Source: Lagierella massiliensis (GTDB lineage: Bacteria > Bacillota > Clostridia > Tissierellales > Peptoniphilaceae). Taken from it: a stretch of DNA of 64,000 nt. The notes beneath the pieces are model-generated. The model saw only the letters and a program-made list of their open reading frames with translations, searched no databases and was not told the origin of the DNA. Shown here in pieces: positions 45,661 through 53,661 of this stretch (within the stretch, counting starts at the first letter, position 1; every line of letters begins with the position of its first letter). The translations under genes and the position numbers were made by a program. Location: assembly GCF_001407835.1 (NCBI RefSeq), contig NZ_CYUO01000005.1:682001-746000 (forward strand). Reading direction: 5' to 3'.

Positions 45661-46786
45661 TGAAGTTAAGGATCTTGTTCCTGAATTATTAAGTGACATC
45701 ACTAAGTCTTTTGATAGCAAAACTAAAGAATCTAAAGTTTTAAAAGAGAAACTATCAAAACTCAAAAATAAAAAAGCTAATCATTTAGATTCTAATGAAT
45801 TTGCTCAAGAGGTTGGAGAAATTTTATCCAGTATTTTTAAAGAAAATATTACAGAAGATAAACTTCCAGATGGAAAAATATATTACAATATTGTTAATAG
45901 GGTTTTAAATTCTAATTTAAAAAACAATTATAATATAATAAATGCATATGCTAAAATCGTCCAAGATGAATTAAATAGAAAGGCTAAAATAAGCCTAAAG
46001 GCAATTGATGCTGAATATAGTCAAGACAGGGTAGACGGCATTGTAGAAAGTGTTTTAAAAAAAGATGATTATAGTTCCATGATTAATGATTTATGCTCAT
46101 CTACTGAAAATTTTTCAAGATTTATTGTAGATGAACTTATAAAGAATAATGCTAATTTGCATAGAAAGGCTGGATTAAAACCAGTTATTGAAAGAAAAAT
46201 GCATGGAGGAGCTTGCTCTTTTTGTAAAACTCTTGCTGGGACTTACGATTATGAAGAAGCTAAAAGATTAGCCGAAACAGATCCTAAGAAAAATCCATTT
46301 GCAAGGCACAGACATTGTAGATGTACAGTTGACTATGTGCCAGGAAATAATAAGAAACAAGATATATGGTCTAAAGAATGGCGAGATATTGATAAAAGTG
46401 ATAAAATAAAAGAAAGAATAGAGTTTAGCTATAAGAAACCTAATTCCAAATCAGAGGTTGTTGAAACTGCTATAAAAAAAGGCATTGTTAAGGATGAAAT
46501 AAATACAGAAAAACAATCGAGACATTTAAGGGGAAGTCATCTTCCAGATCGAAGTTTCATAAATGGTGACATGGATTTTTCAAAAGAATTATATCGAGAA
46601 TTTAGAGGAAAAGGGAAGCCAATAATAGTAAATAATGAATGGAAAAATAAAGAAAGAGTTAATACAGGAAGAATTGTAGCGACATACATTGATGATAATG
46701 GGAAAAAATTTGATTCATCAAATATTATAATAGTATATTCGAAAACAGGATCTCATATTTTAGGAGGTAGACCAAATGAATCTTAG
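45644..46786 (+). CDS. Phage MuF head protein with C-terminal Ntox50-like toxin domain
   Basis: 380 residues in two parts. Residues about 75-235 are a MuF (phage head morphogenesis) domain, ending in the Cys/His pattern GACSFCKTLAG and HRHCRCTVDY. Residues about 288-380 resemble polymorphic toxin type 50: KQSRHLRGSH, an inner WKNKERV and a terminal VYSKTGSHILGGRP. Such MuF-toxin fusions are known in temperate phages; the toxin is predicted to be an RNase. The gene appears intact though its prophage is not. An overlapping small gene downstream is the likely immunity gene. Confidence 0.8.
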   Translation: MKMKNDEVKDLVPELLSDITKSFDSKTKESKVLKEKLSKLKNKKANHLDSNEFAQEVGEILSSIFKENITEDKLPDGKIYYNIVNRVLNSNLKNNYNIINAYAKIVQDELNRKAKISLKAIDAEYSQDRVDGIVESVLKKDDYSSMINDLCSSTENFSRFIVDELIKNNANLHRKAGLKPVIERKMHGGACSFCKTLAGTYDYEEAKRLAETDPKKNPFARHRHCRCTVDYVPGNNKKQDIWSKEWRDIDKSDKIKERIEFSYKKPNSKSEVVETAIKKGIVKDEINTEKQSRHLRGSHLPDRSFINGDMDFSKELYREFRGKGKPIIVNNEWKNKERVNTGRIVATYIDDNGKKFDSSNIIIVYSKTGSHILGGRPNES

Positions 46787-46976
46787 GAAATATGAAGGTG
46801 AAAATATTATAGTAGAACTAAATAATAAAAAAATTTATATAGGTAAAGTTACTGACTTTATTTTTGCTGAAGATAATAATCCTCAAAAAAATAGCATTAT
46901 TATTGAGGCAAGAGGTTGTGATAATCTTGTAGAAATTTATGAAGATGATGTAAAAAAAATAGATATTATGAATTAA
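46776..46976 (+). CDS. Predicted immunity protein for the MuF-Ntox50 toxin
   Basis: 66 residues, no known motif. The ATG lies 11 bases before the toxin stop, and its GGAGGT ribosome site is inside the toxin gene, so the pair is coupled. The sequence alternates short beta strands (ENIIVELNNKKIYIGKV, IIIEA, LVEIYEDDVKKIDI), suggesting a small Sm/SH3-like barrel. The immunity role is inferred from position, overlap and small size; a similar protein follows the second toxin. Confidence 0.6.
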   Translation: MNLRKYEGENIIVELNNKKIYIGKVTDFIFAEDNNPQKNSIIIEARGCDNLVEIYEDDVKKIDIMN

Positions 46977-47013
46977 AAGCACACTAACAACAATATGTTA
47001 GAGGTGCTTTTTT
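46976..47013 (+). terminator. Terminator after toxin-immunity module 1
   Basis: AAAAGCAC-ACTAACA pairs with TGTTAGAGGTGCTTTTTT. Nearly the same element (AAAGCACACTAACAA start) follows module 2 at 50576. Confidence 0.8.
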
Positions 47014-47033
47014 AGTGAAAGAAAGGAGAGATC

Positions 47034-47375
47034 ATGGCGAAAGATGATTATCACGTTGTTGTCTATCAAATTTTAGCTTATTTATATGTACAGTTAAAAG
47101 CTGGAGAAGAAATAGATACAAATATATTACGGGCAAATAGCAATTACTTAAATATTAACAGTATTTATTGGAGTTACATCATTGAAAACTTATCAAATCA
47201 AGGTTTTGTTAGTGGTGTAGTTAAAAATAAAGCATGGGGTGGCAATACGGTTGTATTTGATATTGAAAATATAATGATTACACCTTTAGGGATTGAATAT
47301 TTAACGGATAATTCTTTTTTAAAAAAAGCAAAAGAATTTTTGAAAGACATAAAAGCAATTGTACCATTTGTATAA
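47034..47375 (+). CDS. YjcQ-family phage protein
   Basis: 113 residues starting MAKDDYHVVVYQILAYLYVQLK, typical of the YjcQ family found in prophages; a winged-helix-like fold is likely. The AAAGGAGA site precedes the ATG. Role unknown; the family often occurs among phage structural or regulatory genes. Appears intact. Confidence 0.7.
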   Translation: MAKDDYHVVVYQILAYLYVQLKAGEEIDTNILRANSNYLNINSIYWSYIIENLSNQGFVSGVVKNKAWGGNTVVFDIENIMITPLGIEYLTDNSFLKKAKEFLKDIKAIVPFV

Positions 47376-47416
47376 GTAATATTAATTATTAACTTTCACA
47401 TAAAGGATTTTGAAAT

Positions 47417-48151
47417 ATGAAAAAGTATGGAAATCAAACTCCCACCAAGTCGGTAATTTTAGATTATGATAAAACTTTAGGTCATGAAGCAGTAGAACTT
47501 TATGAAAAAACTGGAAGAAGTCCCTATCCTTGGCAAGAGAAGATGATAAACGACCTCTTCGCTATGAATGACGAAGATTTGTGGACTCACTCTAAATTTG
47601 GATATGCAGTCCCAAGAAGAAACGGTAAAACTGAAATTGTCTATATGGCAGAACTGTGGGGACTCTTTCATGGACTTAATATTTTACACACAGCACATAG
47701 AATTTCAACCTCTCACTCTTCTTTTGAGAAATTAAAAAAATATCTTGAAGACGTGGGACTTGAAGACAAGGAAGACTTTTCATCTATCAAAGCAAAGGGA
47801 CAAGAAAGAATTGAACTCAAAGAACACGGAGGAGTAATCCAGTTTAGAACAAGGACTGCTACAGGTGGACTTGGTGAAGGTTTTGATATGCTCATCATAG
47901 ATGAGGCTCAAGAGTATACAGACGACCAAGAGTCGGCACTGAAATATACAGTTACAGACTCCGACAACCCTATGACCATAATGTGTGGGACTCCACCTAC
48001 ACTTGTATCTGGTGGGACAGTCTTTACTAAATACCGAGAGTCAATATTATCAGGTGGCAGAAAACATAATGGTTGGGCTGAATGGTCAGTTGACGATATG
48101 TCAGATATTAACGACAAGTCTTTATGGTATCTTACCAATCCATCTTTATAA
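47417..48151 (+). pseudogene. Phage terminase large subunit, N-terminal fragment
   Basis: 244 residues covering only the ATPase part: YPWQEKMINDLF, Walker A-like PRRNGKTE (about 75) and Walker B MLIIDEAQEY (about 158). The C-terminal nuclease domain is gone; the frame stops after WYLTNPSL and the sequence that follows is unrelated. Full terminases are about 500-570 residues, so packaging function is lost. Confidence 0.85.
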
Positions 48152-48536
48152 TTGGTGGAAAAGATGTTGTTTTGGATTATAGTAAGCATTGGAAAGATGT
48201 TACTCAATGGATAGCTGACAATGTGGTGGAGCAGTTCTTATTCATCCAGAATATTGTTCCCTCAAAAAATAAGAATTTCAGATTATAAATGGTAAGGAGA
48301 CAGTTGGGGTTTAAAAATAATAAATTCTCATTTTAAAAACAAGGTAACCACAGCTGGTAAAAACATAATAGGACAATCAGAGAATATAATACTTGATTTA
48401 AAAATATATTCTTATACTGATGATATATTGAATAATGGATTAAGGCGTATTTACAATAACAAAAGATATGAATACTTGAATAAAACATTAATCTTAAGAG
48501 AAAGCAAATTAATTGGGATATTTAAAAGAAAAGAAT
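48152..48536 (+). pseudogene. Decayed phage structural-gene remnants
   Basis: No complete gene. Protein-like pieces are IGGKDVVLDYSKHWKDVTQW (about 48153-48285, frame broken after NVV) and, at 48296-48538, GDSWGLKIINSHF through LIGIFKRKE without a start codon. They look like small head-tail phage genes joined by deletions. Identities are unknown. Confidence 0.4.
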
Positions 48537-48606
48537 AACAGGAGTGGCCCCCTCAAACTATTATGATTACTCATAGTAGCCTTTGATGGGAAGAGGTACT
48601 CCTGTT
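48537..48606 (+). ncRNA. Strongly folded RNA element
   Basis: A single long hairpin: outer arms AACAGGAGT/ACTCCTGTT (48537-48545, 48598-48606), then after an internal loop CCCTCAAA (550-557) with TTTGA-T-GGG (582-590, one bulge) stacked directly on CTATTATGA (558-566) with TCATAGTAG (571-579), tip loop TTAC. One pair is U-G on the + strand but C-A on the other, so the + strand RNA folds better. Function unknown; it lies between phage remnants and a possible toxin-antitoxin locus. Confidence 0.5.
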
Positions 48607-48657
48607 TGTTATTTATATTATAACAAAGTTAATAACACAATTCAATTGGGAGGATAA

Positions 48658-48759
48658 ATGATAGAAGTTATGATTCCATCTTTCATGTGGAGTAATGAAG
48701 AGTGGGTAATTAAAAAATTACAATCAATTGAAAACGCTTATCAAACTTTAAGAGTTTGA
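48658..48759 (+). CDS. Possible 33-residue peptide
   Basis: A short frame with a very good GGGAGGA ribosome site six bases before the ATG encodes MIEVMIPSFMWSNEEWVIK... ending TLRV. No membrane segment. TATTATAAC lies about 35 bases upstream. Start context supports translation, but nothing supports a function. Confidence 0.4.
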   Translation: MIEVMIPSFMWSNEEWVIKKLQSIENAYQTLRV

Positions 48760-48860
48760 GGAGTTGGAATATCTAAACTACTGGCTGTTATTATAATAAT
48801 AATTAATGTTAATGTTATTAATTGTTTCTTTTTATCCATTTAGAATTTTTAGAGTAAGAA

Positions 48861-49075
48861 TGATATAATTTAATTGGAAGGGAGGTTTCCCTCCCAATAT
48901 TGAGTTACTTAACTATTTCTTTAATTAAATTTACTACTGCGATTAATAAATCTATGATTAAAGTTGCTATAGCGAGTAACTCTTTTTTATTGTCTATTTT
49001 CTTACTCATTTAAGATGTGAAAAAATATTCGATTCAATATATCACTTGGCACTCTATTATAGGGTGCCTTTTTTC
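48861..49075 (+). ncRNA. Putative antisense RNA to the small hydrophobic peptide
   Basis: An extended -10, TGATATAAT (48861-48869), would start an RNA at about 48876. It begins with a GGGAGG/CCCTCCC hairpin, runs opposite the whole peptide gene (48905-49009) and meets an intrinsic terminator GGCACTCTA/TAGGGTGCC plus TTTTTT at 49049-49075. Promoter, antisense span and terminator fit a type I antitoxin. No expression evidence. Confidence 0.45.
48905..49009 (-). CDS. Candidate type I toxin: 34-residue hydrophobic peptide
   Basis: Leftward frame MSKKIDNKKELLAIATLI... ending LIKEIVK: a charged N-terminus, one membrane helix (about residues 11-30) and a basic end, the build of type I toxins and small holin-like peptides. 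The ATG has no ribosome site, while an AAAGGAGGTGA lies about 85 bases upstream in front of a six-residue leader. The antisense RNA above would cover it completely. Confidence 0.45.
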   Translation of the reverse strand: MSKKIDNKKELLAIATLIIDLLIAVVNLIKEIVK

Positions 49076-49077
49076 AT
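49057..49077 (-). CDS. Six-codon leader frame upstream of the small toxin
   Basis: MKKGTL and a stop, starting at 49077-49075 after a perfect AAAGGAGGTGA site. The frame lies in the arm of the hairpin that terminates the opposite-strand RNA. It may load ribosomes on the toxin message; alternatively the ribosome site is a relic. Confidence 0.3.
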   Translation of the reverse strand: MKKGTL

Positions 49078-49100
49078 GTATTTAATTTCACCTCCTTTCT

Positions 49101-49238
49101 TACGGCGAATATGCGACGGCACGGAACTGGCCTAACTGGCAGTATTGGAAATTAGAGGACTTGGCCATAAATAACAGGAAGGTTCATTGTTTTATCAATG
49201 TTCATGAATCATATACTCGTAAAAATAGGCAGGGGTAG
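49101..49238 (+). pseudogene. Coding remnant in the prophage scar
   Basis: Frame reading YGEYATARNWPNWQYWKLEDLA... to ...YTRKNRQG and a stop, 45 codons without a start. Composition is protein-like (many Trp, Asn). Probably the end of a phage gene; family not recognised. Confidence 0.3.
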
Positions 49239-49281
49239 GAGCAATGAGTATAAATTTTTAATTACATAAGGGGTGATATAG

Positions 49282-49587
49282 TTGTCAAAAAAGCTGACTA
49301 TAAAACAACAGTGTTTTGCTGATGAGTTTATCTTCAGCGGAAATATATATCAGTCTGCGATTAATGCGGGTTATTCTGAAAATTATGCAAAGGCTCAATC
49401 TTGTAAGTTGTTGGAAAATGTTGGAATAAAAACATATATAGAGGACAAGGTAAAAGAAATTGAAGATGAAAAGATAGCAAAGCAGGAAGAGGTATTAAGG
49501 TATTTAACTTCTGTTTTTAGAAGAGAAGAGACTGAAGAAGTTTTAATTGGCAATGGGAAGGGTCGACAAAGTGTTACAAGTTTGTAA
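49282..49587 (+). pseudogene. Phage terminase small subunit, truncated
   Basis: TTG start after GGGGTGA. The 101 residues open MSKKLTIKQQCFADEFI and contain SAINAGYSENYAKAQSCKLL, the helix-turn-helix of Terminase_2 small subunits, which recognise pac/cos DNA. The frame ends early after GKGRQSVTSL and is followed by shifted sequence, so the C-terminus that binds the large subunit is missing or altered. Confidence 0.8.
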
Positions 49588-49636
49588 ATATCGGTAGATT
49601 GGGTTTACAAGGACAATTCTTCAAGGTGAAAACCAT

Positions 49637-50381
49637 ATGGTGTGGACAAATAAACTTGAAAACTTGATAGCTGACAATGGAAAGCAAAATGCGCTTTATA
49701 ATGCAAAGCGTAGTGCAACCGATGAAGTGTCGAGGGCTTTTCTGAAGTGTCAATCCATTGCTATAAGGAAAGTGGTTTTAAAAAGTATATCTGGATTGCT
49801 GAACAAAATGGTAGGACTTGTAGCATATGTTATGCTCTTGACGGTGAAGCCTTTGATGTTAATGGGTCTATAGTAGGATCTGATACTCCACCGGTACATC
49901 CATTTTGTAGATGTACGACGGCAGCCTATGAGGAAAGAAATATGGATGAAGGCAAGGAATGGGGGTATAATAATAGTAAGTTAAAAAAGATAACTCCTCA
50001 TTCTTCTTCACAAGAAATAACCAAAAGAGTAAATCAAGGCAAAATATCATTAATATCAAATAAAGAACATTATGAAAAACATGTTAAGGGCACTAAACAA
50101 TATAATTCTTATTTAAATTCAAGGATAAAAAGAGATTGGGGTCCTCAAAATAATCTTTTAATAACATATCAAGAGTCTCAAGATTTAATAAATGCTTTTA
50201 GTGGGAAAGGAATAGCTAAGCATGGTAAGAACAACAAGGAAAAATGGTTTGAAGAAGTAAATGTGGGAAAAGCAATAGGAAACTACATCATAAATGCTAA
50301 AGAGTTTCCAACTACCAAAATAAGAATATATTACAGTAAAAAATGCACATTATACCTATTAGGGGTGAAAATTTTGATTGA
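49637..50381 (+). pseudogene. Second MuF head protein with Ntox50-like toxin, frameshifted
   Basis: Pieces in different frames: 49637 onward reads KLENLIADNGKQNALYNAKR to CQS; the frame then shifts near 49750 to IHCYKESGFKKYIWIAEQ, GRTCSICYALDGEAF and HPFCRCTTAAYEE (MuF). A toxin domain follows: NKEHYEKHVKGTKQY, WFEEVNVGKAIGNYI and KIRIYYSKK. Near 50349 a deletion (I infer four bases) shifts the frame; the other frame continues IPIRGENFD to TGA at 50379-50381, the expected Ntox50 end. The N-terminal MuF region is also shortened. Confidence 0.75.
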
Positions 50382-50577
50382 TTGGAAAAAAGCAGAAAAT
50401 GCTTTAAAAATAAAAATAATACTTAAAGACGGAAGAGAATGGTTAGCATCAGGTAATGGCTTGGAAATTGGAAAAGATATTGGTGAACCAGAAGATGTTT
50501 TCTTTGTTAGGCATGACCATTCTCCAGAAATGATTCCAGTTTCAGAAATACAAGATATAGAAATAATCGAAATATAA
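50374..50577 (+). CDS. Predicted immunity protein for the second toxin
   Basis: 67 residues from TTG at 50374, after AGGGGTGA, beginning MIDWKKAENALKIKIILK and ending IPVSEIQDIEIIEI. The start overlaps the ancestral toxin end by 8 bases, the same arrangement as module 1. Short alternating strands suggest a small beta barrel like the first immunity protein. Because of the toxin frameshift the toxin frame now reads straight through into it, so an in-frame fusion of 276 residues (49747-50577) is open. Confidence 0.55.
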   Translation: MIDWKKAENALKIKIILKDGREWLASGNGLEIGKDIGEPEDVFFVRHDHSPEMIPVSEIQDIEIIEI

Positions 50578-50613
50578 AGCACACTAACAATAATTAATGT
50601 TAGTTGCTTTTTT
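50576..50613 (+). terminator. Terminator after toxin-immunity module 2
   Basis: AAAGCACACTAACA pairs with TGTTAGTTGCTTTTTT; shares its first arm with the terminator of module 1 at 46976. Confidence 0.8.
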
Positions 50614-50649
50614 ATTGTTTAATTTTCTGGAAATATAATATAAATGTTG

Positions 50650-50691
50650 ATATCTACACGAATTAATCGTGAGTTAATCGTGTGAAGATAT
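50650..50691. repeat. Inverted repeat with internal direct repeat
   Basis: ATATCT-A-CACGA and TCGTG-TGA-AGATAT form a hairpin enclosing two copies of TTAATCGTG. The rest of 50614-50825 shows no gene. Function unknown; it lies where phages carry the space between MuF and scaffold genes. Confidence 0.45.
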
Positions 50692-50825
50692 AAGAAATTT
50701 CACGTCTTTAGGAAGAAGACAAGACCTGGATAAGTCTTAAAACTGTTCTTATTTTTGTCCAAGCATTAATGACATAAAACTATATGGAAAGTTAAGCATT
50801 GAAACTAAAAACTATGGAGGAAGAT

Positions 50826-51003
50826 ATGAACGACGATTTAAAGAAAACTGTCGAAGAGGAAAAGGCTAAGTCTAAAGAGCAAGACGAGAAAAAAGGAAGA
50901 ACAAAAATCAGTTGAGGAAGAAAAGCCTATAAAAGAATTGAAGTATTCTGATGAGGATGTGGATGAGATTTTAAATAATAATCCACGACTATGCTGGGTA
51001 TGA
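50826..51003 (+). pseudogene. Phage scaffold protein remnant (DUF4355-like)
   Basis: Starts MNDDLKKTVEEEKAKSKEQ after GGAGGA, frameshifts in an A-run near 50890, and continues EEQKSVEEEKPIKELKYSDEDVDEILNNN before breaking off at 51003. The acidic helical start followed by a YSDEDVDEI motif is typical of capsid scaffolding proteins. It marks the right end of the prophage scar, 71 bases before rnr. Confidence 0.6.
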
Positions 51004-51074
51004 TTATTAAAGATTATATGACATTTCATTTGATTTGGTATAATGGATATAAGTAAAGAAAGCAGGAGGTAAAA

Positions 51075-53210
51075 ATGAAAATAAAAGAAAGAATATTAGA
51101 ATATATTTCTTCAGAGGGATATAAGCCAATGACTTCTGAAGAACTTTGCATGATTTTTGATATAGAGCCAAAGGGTCGAAGGGACTTTGTAAATGTTTTG
51201 AAAGTTCTTGAAAAAGAAGGCTTGCTTTTAACTACTGCTAAAGGCGAGTATATGCTTCCTGCAAGTGAAAACTTATTTAGAGGTATTCTGGAAGGAAATA
51301 AAGCAGGTTTTGCTTACTTTATAGAGGAAAATGGCATCATAGATGATGTATTTATATCCAAAGACGATTTAAATGAAGCTTGGCATCAGGATAAGGTTCT
51401 GATAAGAATTGTAAAAAAAGCTCAAGGCGATAAAAAAGCAGAAGGGGAAGTTGTAAAGGTAATAGAAAAAAACAAACGACCTATAATAGGGACTTATGTT
51501 CAAGGAAAAAATTTTGGCTTTGTAGTTCCAGATGATACAAGATATGGATTTGACTTGTTCATTAACAAAGGCGACAAAAATGGCGCTAAAACCAACGACA
51601 AGGTTGTTGCAAAGGTAAAGGATAGAAAACCAAAGGGAAAAAACCCAGAAGCCATTGTCACAAATATAATTGGAAATATAAATGAAAAGGGAGTTGATAT
51701 TACATCTATTGTAATGGAATTTGATTTACCCTTTGAATTTTCTAAAAAGATACAAAACAGAGCAGATGAGATAGAAAACAAGGTAGATTTAAAGGAAATA
51801 GAAGAGAGAACGGATTTTAGAAATCTATTTACGGTGACTATTGATGGAGCTACTGCAAAAGATTTTGATGACGCCATATCTATTGATAAAAAGGACGAGA
51901 ATTACTTGCTTTATGTTCATATTGCAGATGTTACACACTATGTCCCTAAGGGATCAGCACTGGATAAAGAAGCTTATAGGAGAGGGAATTCGGTCTATCT
52001 GTTGGACAGAGTTATTCCTATGCTGCCAAAGGAACTTTCAAATGGGATTTGCAGTTTAAATCCTGGAGTAGATAGACTTTCTATAACTGTTAAGATGGAA
52101 ATTAATAAGAAAGGTAAGGTAGTTGATTATAAATTTTATGAGTCTGTTATAAATTCTGACTACAGATTAATCTACACAAATGTTTCAGACATAATTGAAG
52201 GCAAAGAAGATATTTATGAAGATGAATTATTGAAGGAAAAACTTTTGGTGATGAACGAACTCTTTGAAATCTTAAAAGAAAAGAGAGAAAGAAGAGGAAG
52301 TATAGATTTTAACTTTACTGAACCTGAAATAATTCTTGGTCATGATGGGAAGCCAATAGACATTGTTCAAGAAGAAAGAAGAGTTGCAAATAGGATTATT
52401 GAAGAGTTTATGATTGTGACAAATGAAACGGTGGGTAGCCACTTTGGATTTATGGAAGAGCCTTTTATATATAGAATTCATGAAGATCCTTCTGAGATAA
52501 AAGTGGAAGAACTTAAAAAAATGATAAAGAAGTTTGGTTATACTATAAAGGGACAAGACATTCATCCAAAGGACTACGAGGCGATAATAAATGAAGCTAA
52601 GGGAAAACCGGAAGAGCCTTTAATTTCAATGATGCTTTTAAGGTCCATGTCAAAGGCAGAATATTCTCCTGAACCTCAAACACACTTTGGTTTAGCAAGT
52701 ATGTTTTATACCCACTTCACTTCTCCTATAAGAAGATACCCGGATCTTTTTATTCATCGAATTCTTAAAAACTTTTTAAGAAATAAAAAGAATACAAATA
52801 ATATGAATGAATATATGAAATTTTTAAACGATGTTAGTAAACACTGCTCAATGACTGAGAGAAGAGCAGAAGATGCAGAACGTGAAGTTGTAAATATGAA
52901 AATGGCAGAGTATATGGAGGACAACATTGGCAAGAGATTTGACGGTGTAATATCTGGACTTACTAAGTTTGGCATATTTGTAAGACTTGACAACGGTGTT
53001 GAAGGGCTTGTATCCTTTGTAAACATGACTGATGATTATTACAATTTCAATGAAGAGGATTTTATAGTCGTTGGAGAGACAAGAAATAGAATATATAATA
53101 TTGGACAAAAGGTTAGAGTTCAAGTTATTGATGCAAGTAGTATAAAGAGACAGATAGATTTTAAATTTGTAAATGGTGATGATAATGGCAAAAATACTAA
53201 CGAACAATAA
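51075..53210 (+). CDS. rnr: Ribonuclease R
   Basis: 711-residue 3'-5' exoribonuclease that degrades structured RNA and, with tmRNA-SmpB, faulty messages. N-terminal winged helix (about 1-60), cold-shock domains (about 65-210), RNB domain with catalytic Asp residues in [15 protein letters not shown] (about 255-270) and [10 protein letters not shown], then an S1 domain (about 625-705, [15 protein letters not shown]). AGGAGG precedes the ATG; TATAAT at 51039-51044 is a likely -10. It overlaps smpB. Confidence 0.96.
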   Translation: MKIKERILEYISSEGYKPMTSEELCMIFDIEPKGRRDFVNVLKVLEKEGLLLTTAKGEYMLPASENLFRGILEGNKAGFAYFIEENGIIDDVFISKDDLNEAWHQDKVLIRIVKKAQGDKKAEGEVVKVIEKNKRPIIGTYVQGKNFGFVVPDDTRYGFDLFINKGDKNGAKTNDKVVAKVKDRKPKGKNPEAIVTNIIGNINEKGVDITSIVMEFDLPFEFSKKIQNRADEIENKVDLKEIEERTDFRNLFTVTIDGATAKDFDDAISIDKKDENYLLYVHIADVTHYVPKGSALDKEAYRRGNSVYLLDRVIPMLPKELSNGICSLNPGVDRLSITVKMEINKKGKVVDYKFYESVINSDYRLIYTNVSDIIEGKEDIYEDELLKEKLLVMNELFEILKEKRERRGSIDFNFTEPEIILGHDGKPIDIVQEERRVANRIIEEFMIVTNETVGSHFGFMEEPFIYRIHEDPSEIKVEELKKMIKKFGYTIKGQDIHPKDYEAIINEAKGKPEEPLISMMLLRSMSKAEYSPEPQTHFGLASMFYTHFTSPIRRYPDLFIHRILKNFLRNKKNTNNMNEYMKFLNDVSKHCSMTERRAEDAEREVVNMKMAEYMEDNIGKRFDGVISGLTKFGIFVRLDNGVEGLVSFVNMTDDYYNFNEEDFIVVGETRNRIYNIGQKVRVQVIDASSIKRQIDFKFVNGDDNGKNTNEQ

Positions 53211-53631
53211 AAAGGCAAGGCATGAGTACTTTATAGAACAAGAGTATGAAGCAGGTATAGCTTTAAAAGGAACAGAAGTAAAGTCACTAAGACTTGGGAA
53301 GGCATCTGTAAATGAGGCTTTCTGTCAAATAAGAAATGGAGAAGTATTTATATACGGGATGCATATAAGCCCATATGAACAGGGAAATAGAAATAATGTG
53401 GATCCACTGAGAACAAGAAAGCTACTTCTTCATAGAAGAGAGATTAATAGACTTATCGGAGCAACAAAAGAAAAGGGATATACAATAATTCCATTATCAG
53501 TATATTTAAAAAATGGACTTGTAAAAGTAAAAATTGGTCTTGCAAAGGGTAAAAAACTTCATGATAAAAGAGAAACAATAGCAAAGAGAGATTCTGACAG
53601 AAGAATACAACAGGCATTAAGAAGAAGATAA
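53185..53631 (+). CDS. smpB: tmRNA-binding protein SmpB
   Basis: 148 residues. Carries tmRNA to stalled ribosomes for trans-translation. [28 protein letters not shown] and the C-terminal [16 protein letters not shown] are signatures. The ATG at 53185, preceded by GGTGAT, gives the usual N-terminus MAKILTNN; ATGs 12 bases upstream are less likely. Overlaps rnr by 26 bases. No ssrA is visible in the window. Confidence 0.95.
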   Translation: MAKILTNNKKARHEYFIEQEYEAGIALKGTEVKSLRLGKASVNEAFCQIRNGEVFIYGMHISPYEQGNRNNVDPLRTRKLLLHRREINRLIGATKEKGYTIIPLSVYLKNGLVKVKIGLAKGKKLHDKRETIAKRDSDRRIQQALRRR

Positions 53632-53632
53632 A

Positions 53633-53661
53633 AAAAGATAACCTCCTTTAAAGGAGGTTAT
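53633..53661 (-). terminator. Terminator of rqcH
   Basis: ATAACCTCCTTT/AAAGGAGGTTAT with TCTTTTTT following on the minus strand. On the + strand it may also stop smpB transcripts, but the T tract there is poor. Confidence 0.8.

Noticed and set aside
47985-48182. 65-codon frame overlapping terL end
   Set aside because: Shifted reading of the terminase gene without a ribosome site or family features.
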